Assembly: GCF_024198175.1 (NCBI RefSeq)
Contig: NZ_JAJVKV010000029.1
Location: 1-62,915 of the forward strand
Source: Pyxidicoccus xibeiensis
GTDB lineage: Bacteria > Myxococcota > Myxococcia > Myxococcales > Myxococcaceae
Direction of reading: 5' to 3'
Length of the DNA stretch: 62,915 bases
The notes under the pieces were generated by a model. It had not been told where the DNA came from. It did not search any database and was given only the letters and a program-made list of their open reading frames with translations. Within the stretch, counting starts at the first letter, position 1; every line of letters begins with the position of its first letter. The translations under genes and the position numbers were made by a program. Shown here piece by piece: positions 28,720-36,957 of this stretch.

Positions 28720-30336
28720 ATGCGCGAGCCCGTCATCGATGACATCTCCACGGCCGCGGCGCGAGAGCGCGTCGGCGAGACACGGGGGCTCAGGCTCGTC
28801 CCGGCGCTCACCCTCCTGTCACACCCCATGCCCTTCCGCGTGGGCGAGCGGCTCCTGCTGGAGGCGCTGACGCGCGGCCAGCCCGTGGCCCTCTCCCGAA
28901 ACGTGCCGGACTTCGAGCGCCCCGGCGCCGCACTGGGCATGCACCTGGCGGACCCCTTCCTGAGCCGCAAGCCGCTCACGTTCCTCCCAGGCATCGAGGG
29001 CGCCATCCGCCTGGACCCGGGCGAGGGCAGCCCGGTGACGGTGGCGGGAGGGGCGCTTCTGGGGAGCTGGGAGCTCAGTGCCCAGGAGGTCGCGGCCGGA
29101 GTGCCCCTGGAGCTGGCCGGGCGCGTGGCGCTGCTGCTGCACCTGGCGGACCCCGAACCGGCCGGCGCCATGGACGCGCTGGGCATGGTGGGCGCCAGCC
29201 TGGGCGTCCAGCGCGTGCGTCAGCACGTCGAGCAGGTCGCGGACCTGGCCGTGCCGGTGCTCATCCGCGGCGAGACGGGCTCGGGCAAGGAGCTGATTGC
29301 CCGCGCCATCCACCAGCGGAGCCCGCGCCGCGAGCGGCCATTCATCAGCGTCAACCTGGGCGCGATTCCGAAGGAGCTGGCCGCCGCGGAGCTCTTCGGC
29401 TCGCGAAAGGGTGCCTTCACGGGCGCTGTGAAGGACCAGCAGGGCTTCTTCCAGGCGGCCCACGGCGGGACGCTGTTCCTGGACGAGGTGGGCGAGGCGC
29501 CACCGGAGGTCCAGGTGATGTTGCTGCGCGCCCTGGAGACAGGGGAAATCTACGCGGTGGGGGAGCGCTCGCCCATCACCGTGGACGTGCGGCTGGTGGC
29601 CGCGACGGACGCGCACCTGGAGGAGCAGATCCGCGACGGGCGGTTCAAGGCGCCCCTGATGCACCGGCTGTCCGGCTACAGCATCCGCGTGCCGCCCCTG
29701 CGCGAGCGGCGCGAGGACATCGGCCGGCTGTTCCACCACTTCGCCCGTGAGGAAATGGAGGCGCTGGGCGAGGTGGGACGGCTGACGCCCTCGGACGCCT
29801 TCGCCGAGCCCTGGCTGCCCACGTCGCTGGCCACCCGGCTGGTCCTCCACGACTGGCCGGGCAACATCCGCCAGCTCCGCAACGTGGCGCGGCAGCTCGT
29901 CATCGGCAACCGGGGGCGGCCGACCCTGCGGCTCGACGAACAGCTCGAGCAGGAGCTGTGCGCCGTCACGGCCGTGCCCACCGGCCGCCCCGCCGAAGCG
30001 TCTTCGCCATCCGCGTCCGAGCCCCGCGCCGCGGCCGCGCTCCGCCGCAAGCCGTCCGAAATCACCGAGACGGAGCTGCTCGGCGCCCTGCGCGAGAGCC
30101 GCTGGGACCTCCAGGCGGCCGCCGACCGGCTCGGCATCCACCGGACCTCCATCTACGACCTCATCGAGCGAAGCCCCAACCTGCGGACCGCCGGAGACCT
30201 CAGCGTGGAGGAGCTCACCCGCTGCTTCCAGGAGTGTCGCGGAGACCTCGACGTCATGGCCCAGCGCCTCGAGGTCTCGAAGCGGGCGTTGGGCCGCCGC
30301 ATCAAGGAGCTCGGGCTCGGCGCGGGGAATGGCTGA
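28720..30336 (+). CDS. Sigma-54-dependent activator with FHA-like domain and two Fis-type HTHs
   Basis: The 538-aa enhancer-binding protein has an FHA-like N-terminus at residues of about 20-110 (LADPFLSRKPLTF, where His of the FHA SRxH motif is Pro). The AAA+ domain follows, with Walker A GETGSGKE near residue 184, an intact GAFTGA loop near 231, and Walker B TLFLDEVGEAP. The C-terminus has two Fis-like helix-turn-helices: one near 448-485 (DLQAAADRLGIHRTSIYDLI), one near 496-534 (DLDVMAQRLEVSKRALGRRI). There is no receiver domain, so input is presumably from a Ser/Thr kinase, perhaps the one encoded at 31046-34645. The GAFTGA loop implies it works with sigma-54 polymerase. Paired palindromes next to sigma-54-like elements at 30361 and 34677 are likely its targets. 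Confidence 0.92.
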   Translation: MREPVIDDISTAAARERVGETRGLRLVPALTLLSHPMPFRVGERLLLEALTRGQPVALSRNVPDFERPGAALGMHLADPFLSRKPLTFLPGIEGAIRLDPGEGSPVTVAGGALLGSWELSAQEVAAGVPLELAGRVALLLHLADPEPAGAMDALGMVGASLGVQRVRQHVEQVADLAVPVLIRGETGSGKELIARAIHQRSPRRERPFISVNLGAIPKELAAAELFGSRKGAFTGAVKDQQGFFQAAHGGTLFLDEVGEAPPEVQVMLLRALETGEIYAVGERSPITVDVRLVAATDAHLEEQIRDGRFKAPLMHRLSGYSIRVPPLRERREDIGRLFHHFAREEMEALGEVGRLTPSDAFAEPWLPTSLATRLVLHDWPGNIRQLRNVARQLVIGNRGRPTLRLDEQLEQELCAVTAVPTGRPAEASSPSASEPRAAAALRRKPSEITETELLGALRESRWDLQAAADRLGIHRTSIYDLIERSPNLRTAGDLSVEELTRCFQECRGDLDVMAQRLEVSKRALGRRIKELGLGAGNG

Positions 30337-30360
30337 GGAGGCCCGGGGCATCGGCGTGTT

Positions 30361-30394
30361 CCTCGCGTCGAGCACCTCCGTTCCACGCGTGGAA
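30361..30394. promoter_or_regulatory. Candidate tandem activator site upstream of the lipoprotein gene
   Basis: A half-site CCTCGCGTCG (30361-30370) is followed, 22 bp start to start, by the palindrome TTCCACGCGTGGAA (30381-30394, core CCACGCGTGG at 30383-30392). The same layout recurs at 34677-34711. It lies about 70 bp upstream of a sigma-54-like element, the usual distance for an upstream activator site. Confidence 0.6.
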
Positions 30395-30463
30395 GCCCCG
30401 GGCTGATACGTGGGGGCGAAGACGTCCGCGGCCGCTCCCTGTCCTCCCGTGTGCTTACGTGGA

Positions 30464-30479
30464 CGGCATGCGCCTTGCG
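30464..30479 (+). promoter_or_regulatory. Sigma-54-like -24/-12 promoter
   Basis: CGGCAT-GCGCC-TTGCG has the required GG and GC pairs separated by 10 bp (GG at 30465-30466, GC at 30477-30478), and matches TTGC fully at -12. The transcription start would fall near 30490, just before the GGAGG ribosome site at 30492-30496, so the leader would be very short. The T of the consensus TGGCAC is replaced by C. Confidence 0.5.
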
Positions 30480-30502
30480 ATGAGCCGGCGCGGAGGATGC
30501 AC

Positions 30503-31009
30503 ATGCGAATGCGGATTGCCGGAGTGTCGAAGGGGCGCGCGGGCCTGTCTCTCGGTCCTGTCATGGTGGTGGTGTCGATGCTGGGGCTGGGGGCCTGCAC
30601 CGGGCGCCAGCAGCTCCCCCCGGAGGAGCAGGCGACGAAGCCGAAGTGCGCGGATGGAGGGATGGGCGTGGACGAGGCCACTTTCACGCTTCAGGCCAGC
30701 GGGCTCGTCCCGAGCGGCGTGTGCCTCAAGAAGAACGCGACCCTCAACTTCACTTCGACGTGCGGTGACGTGGACCTCACCGTGGACGCGGGCTTGAAGG
30801 AGAACCCCTTCCATGGCGGAGAGCTGTCGTTCAGGGTCCCCGGGGATGGGGGCACTCACGTGAAGAGAATCAAGGCCGCCGCCACGAATGGGGCCTACGG
30901 GCTCTCGGGCGAGTGTCGCGGCTTCGCGGGCCCCGATGCTGGCCCGGAAATCGTTCCGCTCAATGGCACGCTGGAGGTGGCCACGAGCACCGAGACGCAG
31001 GACGGGTAG
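30503..31009 (+). CDS. Small lipoprotein of unknown function
   Basis: The 168-aa protein has a signal (LSLGPVMVVVSMLGLGAC, lipobox LGAC). The mature domain is beta-rich with three further cysteines, likely forming at least one disulfide (VCLKKNATLNFTSTCGDVDL and GECRGF). No family is recognised. ATG 30503 is chosen because GGAGG lies 6 nt upstream; ATGs at 30497 and 30509 are also in frame. It lies between the sigma-54 activator and the convergent kinase, and carries its own sigma-54-like promoter with the shared palindrome. It may therefore be part of that signalling system. Confidence 0.7.
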   Translation: MRMRIAGVSKGRAGLSLGPVMVVVSMLGLGACTGRQQLPPEEQATKPKCADGGMGVDEATFTLQASGLVPSGVCLKKNATLNFTSTCGDVDLTVDAGLKENPFHGGELSFRVPGDGGTHVKRIKAAATNGAYGLSGECRGFAGPDAGPEIVPLNGTLEVATSTETQDG

Positions 31010-31045
31010 CCCCGGGGCCGCGCACGCCTGTCCTCGGTGCGCGGC

Positions 31046-34000
31046 TCACTCCGCGGTGGCGAGCCGCCGCGCGAAGCGGCGCTTCCACCAGGGCTCCAGT
31101 CCCGGGTTGAGCGCGAGGGCCCTCACGAGGTCCTCACGGGACCGCGCCTCTCCCGCCACCTCACCGAGCGCCGCGCGCAGCAGCAGCGCGTCCGCCCACT
31201 CGGGGCGTGCCGCCAGCACCGCGTCCGTCAGCGCGAGGCCTCGTGTCAGGGGAGGGCGCGTGTCCTGCCCCGCCTGCTTCCGCCACAGCGCCCACTCGCG
31301 GCAGAAGTGGCCGAACGCGACGCGGACGTCCAGGCGCCGGGGCTCCAGCTCGAGCGCCTTCTCGAAGGCGCGGGCGGCCTCGCCGAAGTCCTCTTCGCGC
31401 GCCTCGCGCCGCTGTGCCCGCCAGCGGGCCCTCGCGCCGCGCACCTCGCCCTGGTACAGCCACGCCTGGGCTTCCTGGGCATTGCGCTCGAAGGCGCCGC
31501 GCAGGGCCTCCTCCGCCCCGTCCAGGCTCGCGTGTGGCTCCGTGCCCCGCTCCAGCTCGAAGAGCGCGCGCGTGAAGCGCGCCCGCGCCAGGTTGGCCCG
31601 GGGCAGGGCGAGTCCCGGGAGCAGGTCGATGGCCTTCAGGTAGGCCGCCTCGGCCTCCCGCAGGTCGGTGTCCGGAGCCTCGCCCGCGAGGACGCGGTAC
31701 GTGGCGCGCTCGACGTGGACCTCTCCGAGGTTGTTGTGCCCGAAGCCCTCCCGGGGCGCCACGGCCACGGCGCGCGCGTAGGCGGCCCGGGCCTGTTCGA
31801 GCACGGGGAAGGGGTCGCCTCCGCGCTCCCAGGTCTCCCGCGCCTGCTCCAGCAGCGTGGAGCCCAGGCCGTTGTGGAGCTGGGCCACCTGGGCGTTGAT
31901 GGCGGCCCCGCGCTGGAACAGCTCCGCCGCGGTGGCCAGGTCCGGCCGGGCGTCGCCCCCTCCGTCCCGCCGCCGCCGCGCCAGCTCCGCGTGGAGCGTG
32001 CCGCCCAGGAAGTAGGGGACGTAGTTGCCCGGGTTGAGCTCGCGGGAGCGCGCGAGCGCGAGCCGGGCCTGCTCCAGGTCCCCCTCCGAGTCCGTGGTTT
32101 TCGCATGCGTGGCCCGCGTGAGAAACGCGATGCCCAGGTTGATCCACGCGTCCGGCAGGCGCTCGTCCACGCGGATGGCCTCGCGGTACGCCGCGATGGC
32201 CTGGCCCCGGTGGGGCCGCGAGTCCACGCCCGTCTGGTCCTCGTAGTCCGCCCACGTCTTGTAGATGAGGCCGAGCAGGGCGTGGAACTCGTAGTCCTGC
32301 TCCTCGGGACGGAGGCCCGCGAGCGCGTCCACGGCCTGGCGCAGGGACTCCCCCGGGTCCAGCCCGCGGCCCTGCTGGAACCGCGCCCGGCGCCACAGGC
32401 TCTGCGCCAGCTCCGAGCGGGCCTTGGGCGGCGGGGGGACCAGCGCCAGGGCTACGCGCGCGGTGGCCATGGCCTCGCCGAGCGGGCCCTCCACGTCCCC
32501 GCCCTGGCGCATGCGGTGCTCCGCCAGACGGTTGTGGAAGCGCGCCTTCAGCACCAGGGACCTCGGGTGCCCGGGGTCCGCCTTCAGCGCGCGTCCCACG
32601 GCCTCCATTCCACGGGTGAAGGGCGGCAGCACGTCGCCCTGGCCATAGAGCTCCATCACCATCGCGGTGTATTCCAGCCTCGCCAGGGACTCATGTACGT
32701 CGGGCTCGCTCTCCGCGGTGGCCGCGGCGGAGGCATGGGCGCGGCGGCCGGCGTCGAAGTCGGCCAGGGCCCCCTCGCGGTCCCCCTGGTTCCAGCGCCG
32801 GGCGGCGCGGGCCTGGAGGATGTCACCTCTCAGCAGGGGGGCTTCGTGGAACCAGGGGAGCCGGTCGCCGAGCGCGTCCAGGCGCTCCAGGGCCTCTTCA
32901 TGGCGGCCCTCGTAGAAGGCCAGCAGCGCGGCCACGTAGTCGGTGGAGGGCACGTCGGCGCCCTCGCTCCTGCGCAGCCAGTCCAGGGCCGGCTCCCGGT
33001 ACTCGCGCTGCAGGTCCTTCAGGCGGGCCTCCCGCTGCTCGCGGCCGCGCAGGCGCTCGGCCTCCAGCAGCCGCTCCTGGTACTGACGACCCAGTGCCAG
33101 TGCCAGCGCGTAGGCGACGCGGGGCTCGCGGAAGCCATGGCTCCACGCCGCCTCCAGGGACGTTCGCGCCGCCGCGTCGTCTCCGAGCGCCAGGTGGCCG
33201 CGCCCGAGGGCGTAGTGGCCCGGCCCCACGGCCAGCGCGCCGGCCTCGCGAATCTCCGCGTCCAGCTCCGCCATGCGCGCGCGCAGCAGCGCCCTGTCGG
33301 CGCGTGTGTCGTGCAGCCGGGAGAGGCCGGTGTAGCGGGCCAGCGCCTCGATGCGCTCCACCCGCTCGGTGAAGCGGCGCGCGAGCCCCTCGCGCCGAGA
33401 GGCCTCCCGGCGCGTGAGTCCCGCCCAGCCCAGCGCGCCGCCCACCAGCAGCAGGGCCACCACAGCCACGCCCACCACCAGCCGGTGCTTGCGCAGCCGC
33501 CTCCGCAGGCGGGACAGGGGGCCCACGGGGCGCGCGTGGACGGGCTCCCCGCGCAGGAAGCGGTCCAGGTCCTCGGCCAGGGCGCGCGCCGAGTCGTAGC
33601 GGGCGGAGCGGTCCTTCTCCAGACACTTGAGGACGATGGCCTCCAGGTCCACCGGGATGTCCGGGTCCAGCGCGCGGGGAGGGAGCGGCTCCTGGGTGGA
33701 GATGCGGGTGAGCACCTCCAGCCCGTTCTCCCCGGGGATGGGGGGCTGGCCGGTGAGGAGGTGATAGAGCGTGGCGCCCAGGCCGTAGACGTCCGCGCGG
33801 CGGTCCAGCCGCTTCACCTCGCCCCGGGCCTGCTCCGGCGACATGTAGTGGGGCGTGCCCAGCACCGCTCCGGTGGCCGTGGCGCCCAGCTCCGTCCAGT
33901 CCCGCGCCAGGCCGAAGTCCATGACGAAGGGCTTGAAGCGGCCGTCCTCCGTGCGCTCCACCAGGATGTTGGAGGGCTTGAGGTCGCGGTGGATGAGGCC

Positions 34001-34645
34001 CGCGCGGTGGGCGGCATGCACCGCCTCCGCGGCCTCCCGGAGGAGCAGCGCCTTTTGCTCGACGCCCAGCTCGCCCCGCAGGTGGTGCAGCGGCTGGCCG
34101 TCCACGTACTGCATGGCGATGAAGGGGCGGCCCTGGACCTCGCCCACCTCGTACACCTGGCACACGCGCTCGTGCTCCACTCGCGCCTGGGCGCGGGCCT
34201 CGGAGAGCAGGTGCCGCACGAGCGCCGCGTCCTCGCCCCGGACGAACTTGAGGGCCACGTCGCGGCGCAGCCGGGCGTCATGGGCGAGGAACACCTGGCC
34301 CATGCCACCCTGGCCCAGAAAGCGCACGCACTGGTAGCGCTCCCAGTGGGGCACGGGGAAGGCCGGCTCCTCCGCCGTCGTGTCCTCCTTCTTCGAGGGG
34401 GAGAGCGGCAGCGTCGGCGAGCCCTGCTCCCGCGCCTCACGCTCGCGCGCGGCCTCCCGTGCCGCCCGCAGCAGGGGGGCCAGCGTCTCTTCCGAGTAGC
34501 GCCCCTGCGCCGCCAGCAGCTCCAGTGGGCCGCGCGAGAGAGTGCGGGCCTGCTCGCGCAGCAGCCTTGCCTCCTCGCGCGAAATGAGCCCCTCGGCCAC
34601 CGCCATGCGCAGCTCGGCCTCGTCCTCTTCGTGCCTGGTGCTCAT
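31046..34645 (-). CDS. Ser/Thr protein kinase with membrane anchor and TPR-like sensor region
   Basis: In this 1199-aa protein an N-terminal helical segment of about 100 residues precedes the kinase domain (about 103-360), with GQGGMGQV, ALKFV, the catalytic loop HRDLKPSN and DFG (VMDFGLARDW), so all key residues are present. A single membrane helix at about 384-408 (LVVGVAVVALLLVGGALGWA) follows. The remaining 790 residues are Ala/Leu/Arg-rich helices with many TPR-like units (such as AWINLGIAF, LGSTLLEQA, GHNNLGEV), presumably outside the membrane. TPRs bind partner proteins. Its promoter region at 34646-34876 is shared with the divergent five-gene cluster. It converges on the lipoprotein gene, with 36 bp between stops. 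Confidence 0.93.
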   Translation of the reverse strand: MSTRHEEDEAELRMAVAEGLISREEARLLREQARTLSRGPLELLAAQGRYSEETLAPLLRAAREAAREREAREQGSPTLPLSPSKKEDTTAEEPAFPVPHWERYQCVRFLGQGGMGQVFLAHDARLRRDVALKFVRGEDAALVRHLLSEARAQARVEHERVCQVYEVGEVQGRPFIAMQYVDGQPLHHLRGELGVEQKALLLREAAEAVHAAHRAGLIHRDLKPSNILVERTEDGRFKPFVMDFGLARDWTELGATATGAVLGTPHYMSPEQARGEVKRLDRRADVYGLGATLYHLLTGQPPIPGENGLEVLTRISTQEPLPPRALDPDIPVDLEAIVLKCLEKDRSARYDSARALAEDLDRFLRGEPVHARPVGPLSRLRRRLRKHRLVVGVAVVALLLVGGALGWAGLTRREASRREGLARRFTERVERIEALARYTGLSRLHDTRADRALLRARMAELDAEIREAGALAVGPGHYALGRGHLALGDDAAARTSLEAAWSHGFREPRVAYALALALGRQYQERLLEAERLRGREQREARLKDLQREYREPALDWLRRSEGADVPSTDYVAALLAFYEGRHEEALERLDALGDRLPWFHEAPLLRGDILQARAARRWNQGDREGALADFDAGRRAHASAAATAESEPDVHESLARLEYTAMVMELYGQGDVLPPFTRGMEAVGRALKADPGHPRSLVLKARFHNRLAEHRMRQGGDVEGPLGEAMATARVALALVPPPPKARSELAQSLWRRARFQQGRGLDPGESLRQAVDALAGLRPEEQDYEFHALLGLIYKTWADYEDQTGVDSRPHRGQAIAAYREAIRVDERLPDAWINLGIAFLTRATHAKTTDSEGDLEQARLALARSRELNPGNYVPYFLGGTLHAELARRRRDGGGDARPDLATAAELFQRGAAINAQVAQLHNGLGSTLLEQARETWERGGDPFPVLEQARAAYARAVAVAPREGFGHNNLGEVHVERATYRVLAGEAPDTDLREAEAAYLKAIDLLPGLALPRANLARARFTRALFELERGTEPHASLDGAEEALRGAFERNAQEAQAWLYQGEVRGARARWRAQRREAREEDFGEAARAFEKALELEPRRLDVRVAFGHFCREWALWRKQAGQDTRPPLTRGLALTDAVLAARPEWADALLLRAALGEVAGEARSREDLVRALALNPGLEPWWKRRFARRLATAE

Positions 34646-34676
34646 CGGGTCCTGTCCGTCGACATGCCCATCCCCT

Positions 34677-34711
34677 CCACGCGTCGACGTTCGACGCGCC
34701 ACGCGTGGCGC
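34677..34711. promoter_or_regulatory. Candidate tandem activator site in the kinase/cluster divergent region
   Basis: Half-site CCACGCGTCG (34677-34686) is followed, 22 bp start to start, by the perfect 16-bp palindrome GCGCCACGCGTGGCGC (34696-34711, core CCACGCGTGG at 34699-34708). A nested inverted repeat GCGTCGA-CGT-TCGACGC spans 34681-34697. The architecture is the same as at 30361-30394, including the 22-bp spacing, and it lies about 85 bp upstream of a sigma-54-like element. Confidence 0.65.
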
Positions 34712-34793
34712 ACGCTTCCCGGAGGATAGGTGAGCCCCGCGAAGGGGTCTACGCGACGGGCCCTCACTCGGGCAGCCCGGCTCGGGAAGGCAC

Positions 34794-34809
34794 TGGCATA
34801 TCGGGTGCA
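34794..34809 (+). promoter_or_regulatory. Sigma-54-like -24/-12 promoter of the five-gene cluster
   Basis: TGGCAT-ATCGG-GTGCA fits the sigma-54 consensus TGGCAC-N5-TTGCA at nine of eleven fixed positions. GG (34795-34796) and GC (34807-34808) are separated by exactly 10 bp. The expected transcript starts near 34820, leaving a leader of about 57 nt before the first start at 34877. Confidence 0.6.
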
Positions 34810-34876
34810 AACCCCTGCCATGCCGCACGGCGATGCGCGTGCCGGCCAGCCCTCATTCGAAATGGAGAACCCGACC

Positions 34877-35263
34877 ATGGCAGAGAATGCTTCGAAGGCC
34901 GTCGTGACGAGCCCGCAGATTGTCCCGGCGTGCGAGGTGACCCCGCTGCCCGCCGACGTGGACCCGCCCCTGGTGTTCACCGGCGTCGTCGGGACGACGG
35001 TCGAAATCAGGAACAGGCCCTTCAAGTTCGCGCTGACCATCCCCGACCCCAAGGCCCAGGACGCGACGTCCTTCGACCTGTCGCTCACCACGCCCGCGCC
35101 CAAGCCCGAGGATCCGGACCTGAAGATCCTCGGCGTCGCGGTGGCGCCGGTGCAGAAGACCTTCAGCGTCGTGCTGGGCTGGCCCGGGAAGATTCCCATC
35201 GTCCCGGACACGTTCGCCCTGAGCGCCATCAACTTCCAGCTCAGCCGCAAGCCCAAGGCCTGA
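34877..35263 (+). CDS. Small cluster protein, paralogue of the 36581 product
   Basis: The 128-aa protein has no signal peptide or membrane helix. It is beta-rich. Its second half (FDLSLTTP ... LKILGVAVAPVQKTFSVVLGW ... SAINFQL) aligns with the protein at 36581-36934, with the frame F-D/E-LSL, LG-x-x-V-x-P, K and V-x-L-x-WP conserved. The start follows a GGAG at about 9 nt, and an in-frame ATG at 34862 is possible. It is the first gene of a cluster transcribed away from the kinase and is followed by its own terminator-like hairpin. Function is unknown. Confidence 0.7.
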   Translation: MAENASKAVVTSPQIVPACEVTPLPADVDPPLVFTGVVGTTVEIRNRPFKFALTIPDPKAQDATSFDLSLTTPAPKPEDPDLKILGVAVAPVQKTFSVVLGWPGKIPIVPDTFALSAINFQLSRKPKA

Positions 35264-35284
35264 GCCGCACGGAGTCTTCCTTCA

Positions 35285-35317
35285 CGAGGCCCGCCCGCGC
35301 GCGGGTCTCGTTTCCTC
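35285..35317 (+). terminator. Terminator-like hairpin after the first cluster gene
   Basis: CGAGGCCCGC (35285-35294) pairs with GCGGGTCTCG (35301-35310) with one G-T wobble and a 6-nt loop. TTTCCTC follows. If it terminates, it would make the first small protein more abundant than the products of the genes after it. Confidence 0.55.
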
Positions 35318-35343
35318 AACACTTCCCGGTGACGAGAAGCCTC

Positions 35344-36534
35344 ATGAAGCGACCCGCCGAAGCGACGACAGCCCCCATGCCGGAGCCCACCCAGGACGTT
35401 CCGCACGAACCGGACGCGTACGCGATGTGCCGCCCCGCTCCGCCGGGCGAGCAGCGCCTGTCCCTGAAGGAGATGGCGAAGCTGCTCGCGGACAACGGCT
35501 TCACCCCCGAGGACTCCGCCCGCGCGCTGCGCGGGGCCTACCCGGACACGACGGCCGGGCAGATGTCGGACGCGCTCGTGGCGGCCTGGCCGGGGCTCAC
35601 GCCGGAGCGGCTCGCGGCTGCGCTCAAGGCCGCAGGCTACGACACCCGCCCCACGTGGATGGCGCTGGCCTCCATGCCCACGCCGCGGAGCATGCTGGGC
35701 GTGGGCGTCGTCGAAGGCAGGCTCCTCGCCATCGCGGGCCAGTCCACGCGGCCCTCCAGCGGGAACGAGGCGTACGACCCCGCCACCAACACCTGGACGC
35801 GCCTGGCCCCGATGCCCGCCGTCCACGGCGCCCGGAACCTCGCCGTGGGAGTGGTGGGTGGGAAGCTCCACGCCCTCGGCGGGGATGACGCCCAGCGCGG
35901 GGCGAACCCGCTCACGCTCCACTTCGCATACGACGCGGCGACCGACACCTGGGCCGCGCGGCGCGAGCTGCCCATCGCCACCCAGGGACATGGCCTGGGC
36001 GTGGTGGGCGGGAAGCTCCACGTCGTCGGCGGCATGAGCAGGTCCGTCCGGTTCACCTCGGCCAACCTCGAGTACGACGCGGCCGGGGACTCCTGGCGGC
36101 AGCGGGCGCCCATGCCCACCGCGAGGGATGGCCTGGCCGTCGGCGTCGTGGGCGGGCTGCTGCATGCCATCGGCGGTAGGTCCTCCCAGTCCCCGTTCTC
36201 CCCGCTGGCGGTACACGAGGTCTATGACCCCGTGACGGATACCTGGTCGTCCCGGAAGCCCATGCCCACCCCGCGCTCGTACCTCGCCATGGCGGTGGTG
36301 GGCGGGAAGCTGTACGCCATCGGCGGCGGCGTCTGGCACGACACGGGGCGGCGGCTGCTCGACACGGTGGAGGTCTACGACTCCGCGACCGACACCTGGT
36401 CCTCGCTCCCGCCGCTGCCATCGGCCCGCTACTTCCACTCCGCCGCGAGCATCGGCGACACCCTCTACGCCGTGGGGGGCGAACACGACGCGCCCACCTC
36501 GCTGAGCCTCCTGGAAGCGCTGCGCCTGAGTTGA
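35344..36534 (+). CDS. Kelch beta-propeller protein with N-terminal helical repeats
   Basis: The 396-aa protein has no signal peptide. Residues of about 28-100 are helical repeats (LADNGFTPEDSARALRGAYP, then LAAALKAAGYD) of the same type as in the protein at 37929-38912. The rest is a Kelch propeller of six blades. The first five each have a YD-x6-W pattern (YDPATNTW, YDAATDTW, YDAAGDSW, YDPVTDTW, YDSATDTW) following a GG strand (HALGG, HVVGG, HAIGG, YAIGGG). The sixth is incomplete at the C-terminus. Kelch propellers bind proteins or act as lectins/oxidase scaffolds; here the role is unknown. Confidence 0.85.
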   Translation: MKRPAEATTAPMPEPTQDVPHEPDAYAMCRPAPPGEQRLSLKEMAKLLADNGFTPEDSARALRGAYPDTTAGQMSDALVAAWPGLTPERLAAALKAAGYDTRPTWMALASMPTPRSMLGVGVVEGRLLAIAGQSTRPSSGNEAYDPATNTWTRLAPMPAVHGARNLAVGVVGGKLHALGGDDAQRGANPLTLHFAYDAATDTWAARRELPIATQGHGLGVVGGKLHVVGGMSRSVRFTSANLEYDAAGDSWRQRAPMPTARDGLAVGVVGGLLHAIGGRSSQSPFSPLAVHEVYDPVTDTWSSRKPMPTPRSYLAMAVVGGKLYAIGGGVWHDTGRRLLDTVEVYDSATDTWSSLPPLPSARYFHSAASIGDTLYAVGGEHDAPTSLSLLEALRLS

Positions 36535-36580
36535 CGTGCGGGCAACAGGGCCCGCGGCCACCCTCACGGAGGAATGCACC

Positions 36581-36934
36581 ATGACGGAGCAGGTACTTCA
36601 GCTCATCGAGGAGGCGCTGCGGCTCGCGGCCGAAGGCCGCCCCCTCGTCACCGCGGGCCACCTCTCCACCGTCCTCCTCCTGGGCGACGGCGAGGGCCCG
36701 CCCCAGGTCCCCTATCGGCTCGTGATGAACGTGCCGGAGCACGACGACACCGCTCCGGCCGCCGCGTTCGAGCTCTCCCTCTTCAACGTCCCGGGGGAGG
36801 GCGGCGCTCCCATGCGGCTGCTGGGGTTGGACGTGGACCCCGCCACGAAGAAGTGTGACGTGACACTGGTCTGGCCCGAGGACGCGCCCCTCGTACGGGG
36901 CACCCTGTCCCTCGGCCACCTCGCCTTTCCCTGA
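36581..36934 (+). CDS. Small cluster protein, paralogue of the 34877 product
   Basis: The 117-aa protein has no signal. A short N-terminal helix is followed by a beta-rich domain (FELSLFNVP, MRLLGLDVDPATKKCDVTLV, LSLGHLAF) matching the 34877 protein. The start is fixed by ACGGAGGA 7 nt upstream. The stop overlaps an in-frame ATG (36934) of the next gene, whose preferred start is 36958. Function unknown; the duplication within one cluster suggests related structural subunits. Confidence 0.7.
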   Translation: MTEQVLQLIEEALRLAAEGRPLVTAGHLSTVLLLGDGEGPPQVPYRLVMNVPEHDDTAPAAAFELSLFNVPGEGGAPMRLLGLDVDPATKKCDVTLVWPEDAPLVRGTLSLGHLAFP

Positions 36935-36957
36935 TGGCCCGTTCCCACGGAGACACC

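Noticed and set aside
31037..34729. Open frame of 1230 codons opposite the TPR kinase
   Set aside because: Same effect of high GC. The minus-strand frame carries the kinase domain, the membrane helix and TPRs; the plus-strand frame has no recognisable domain.
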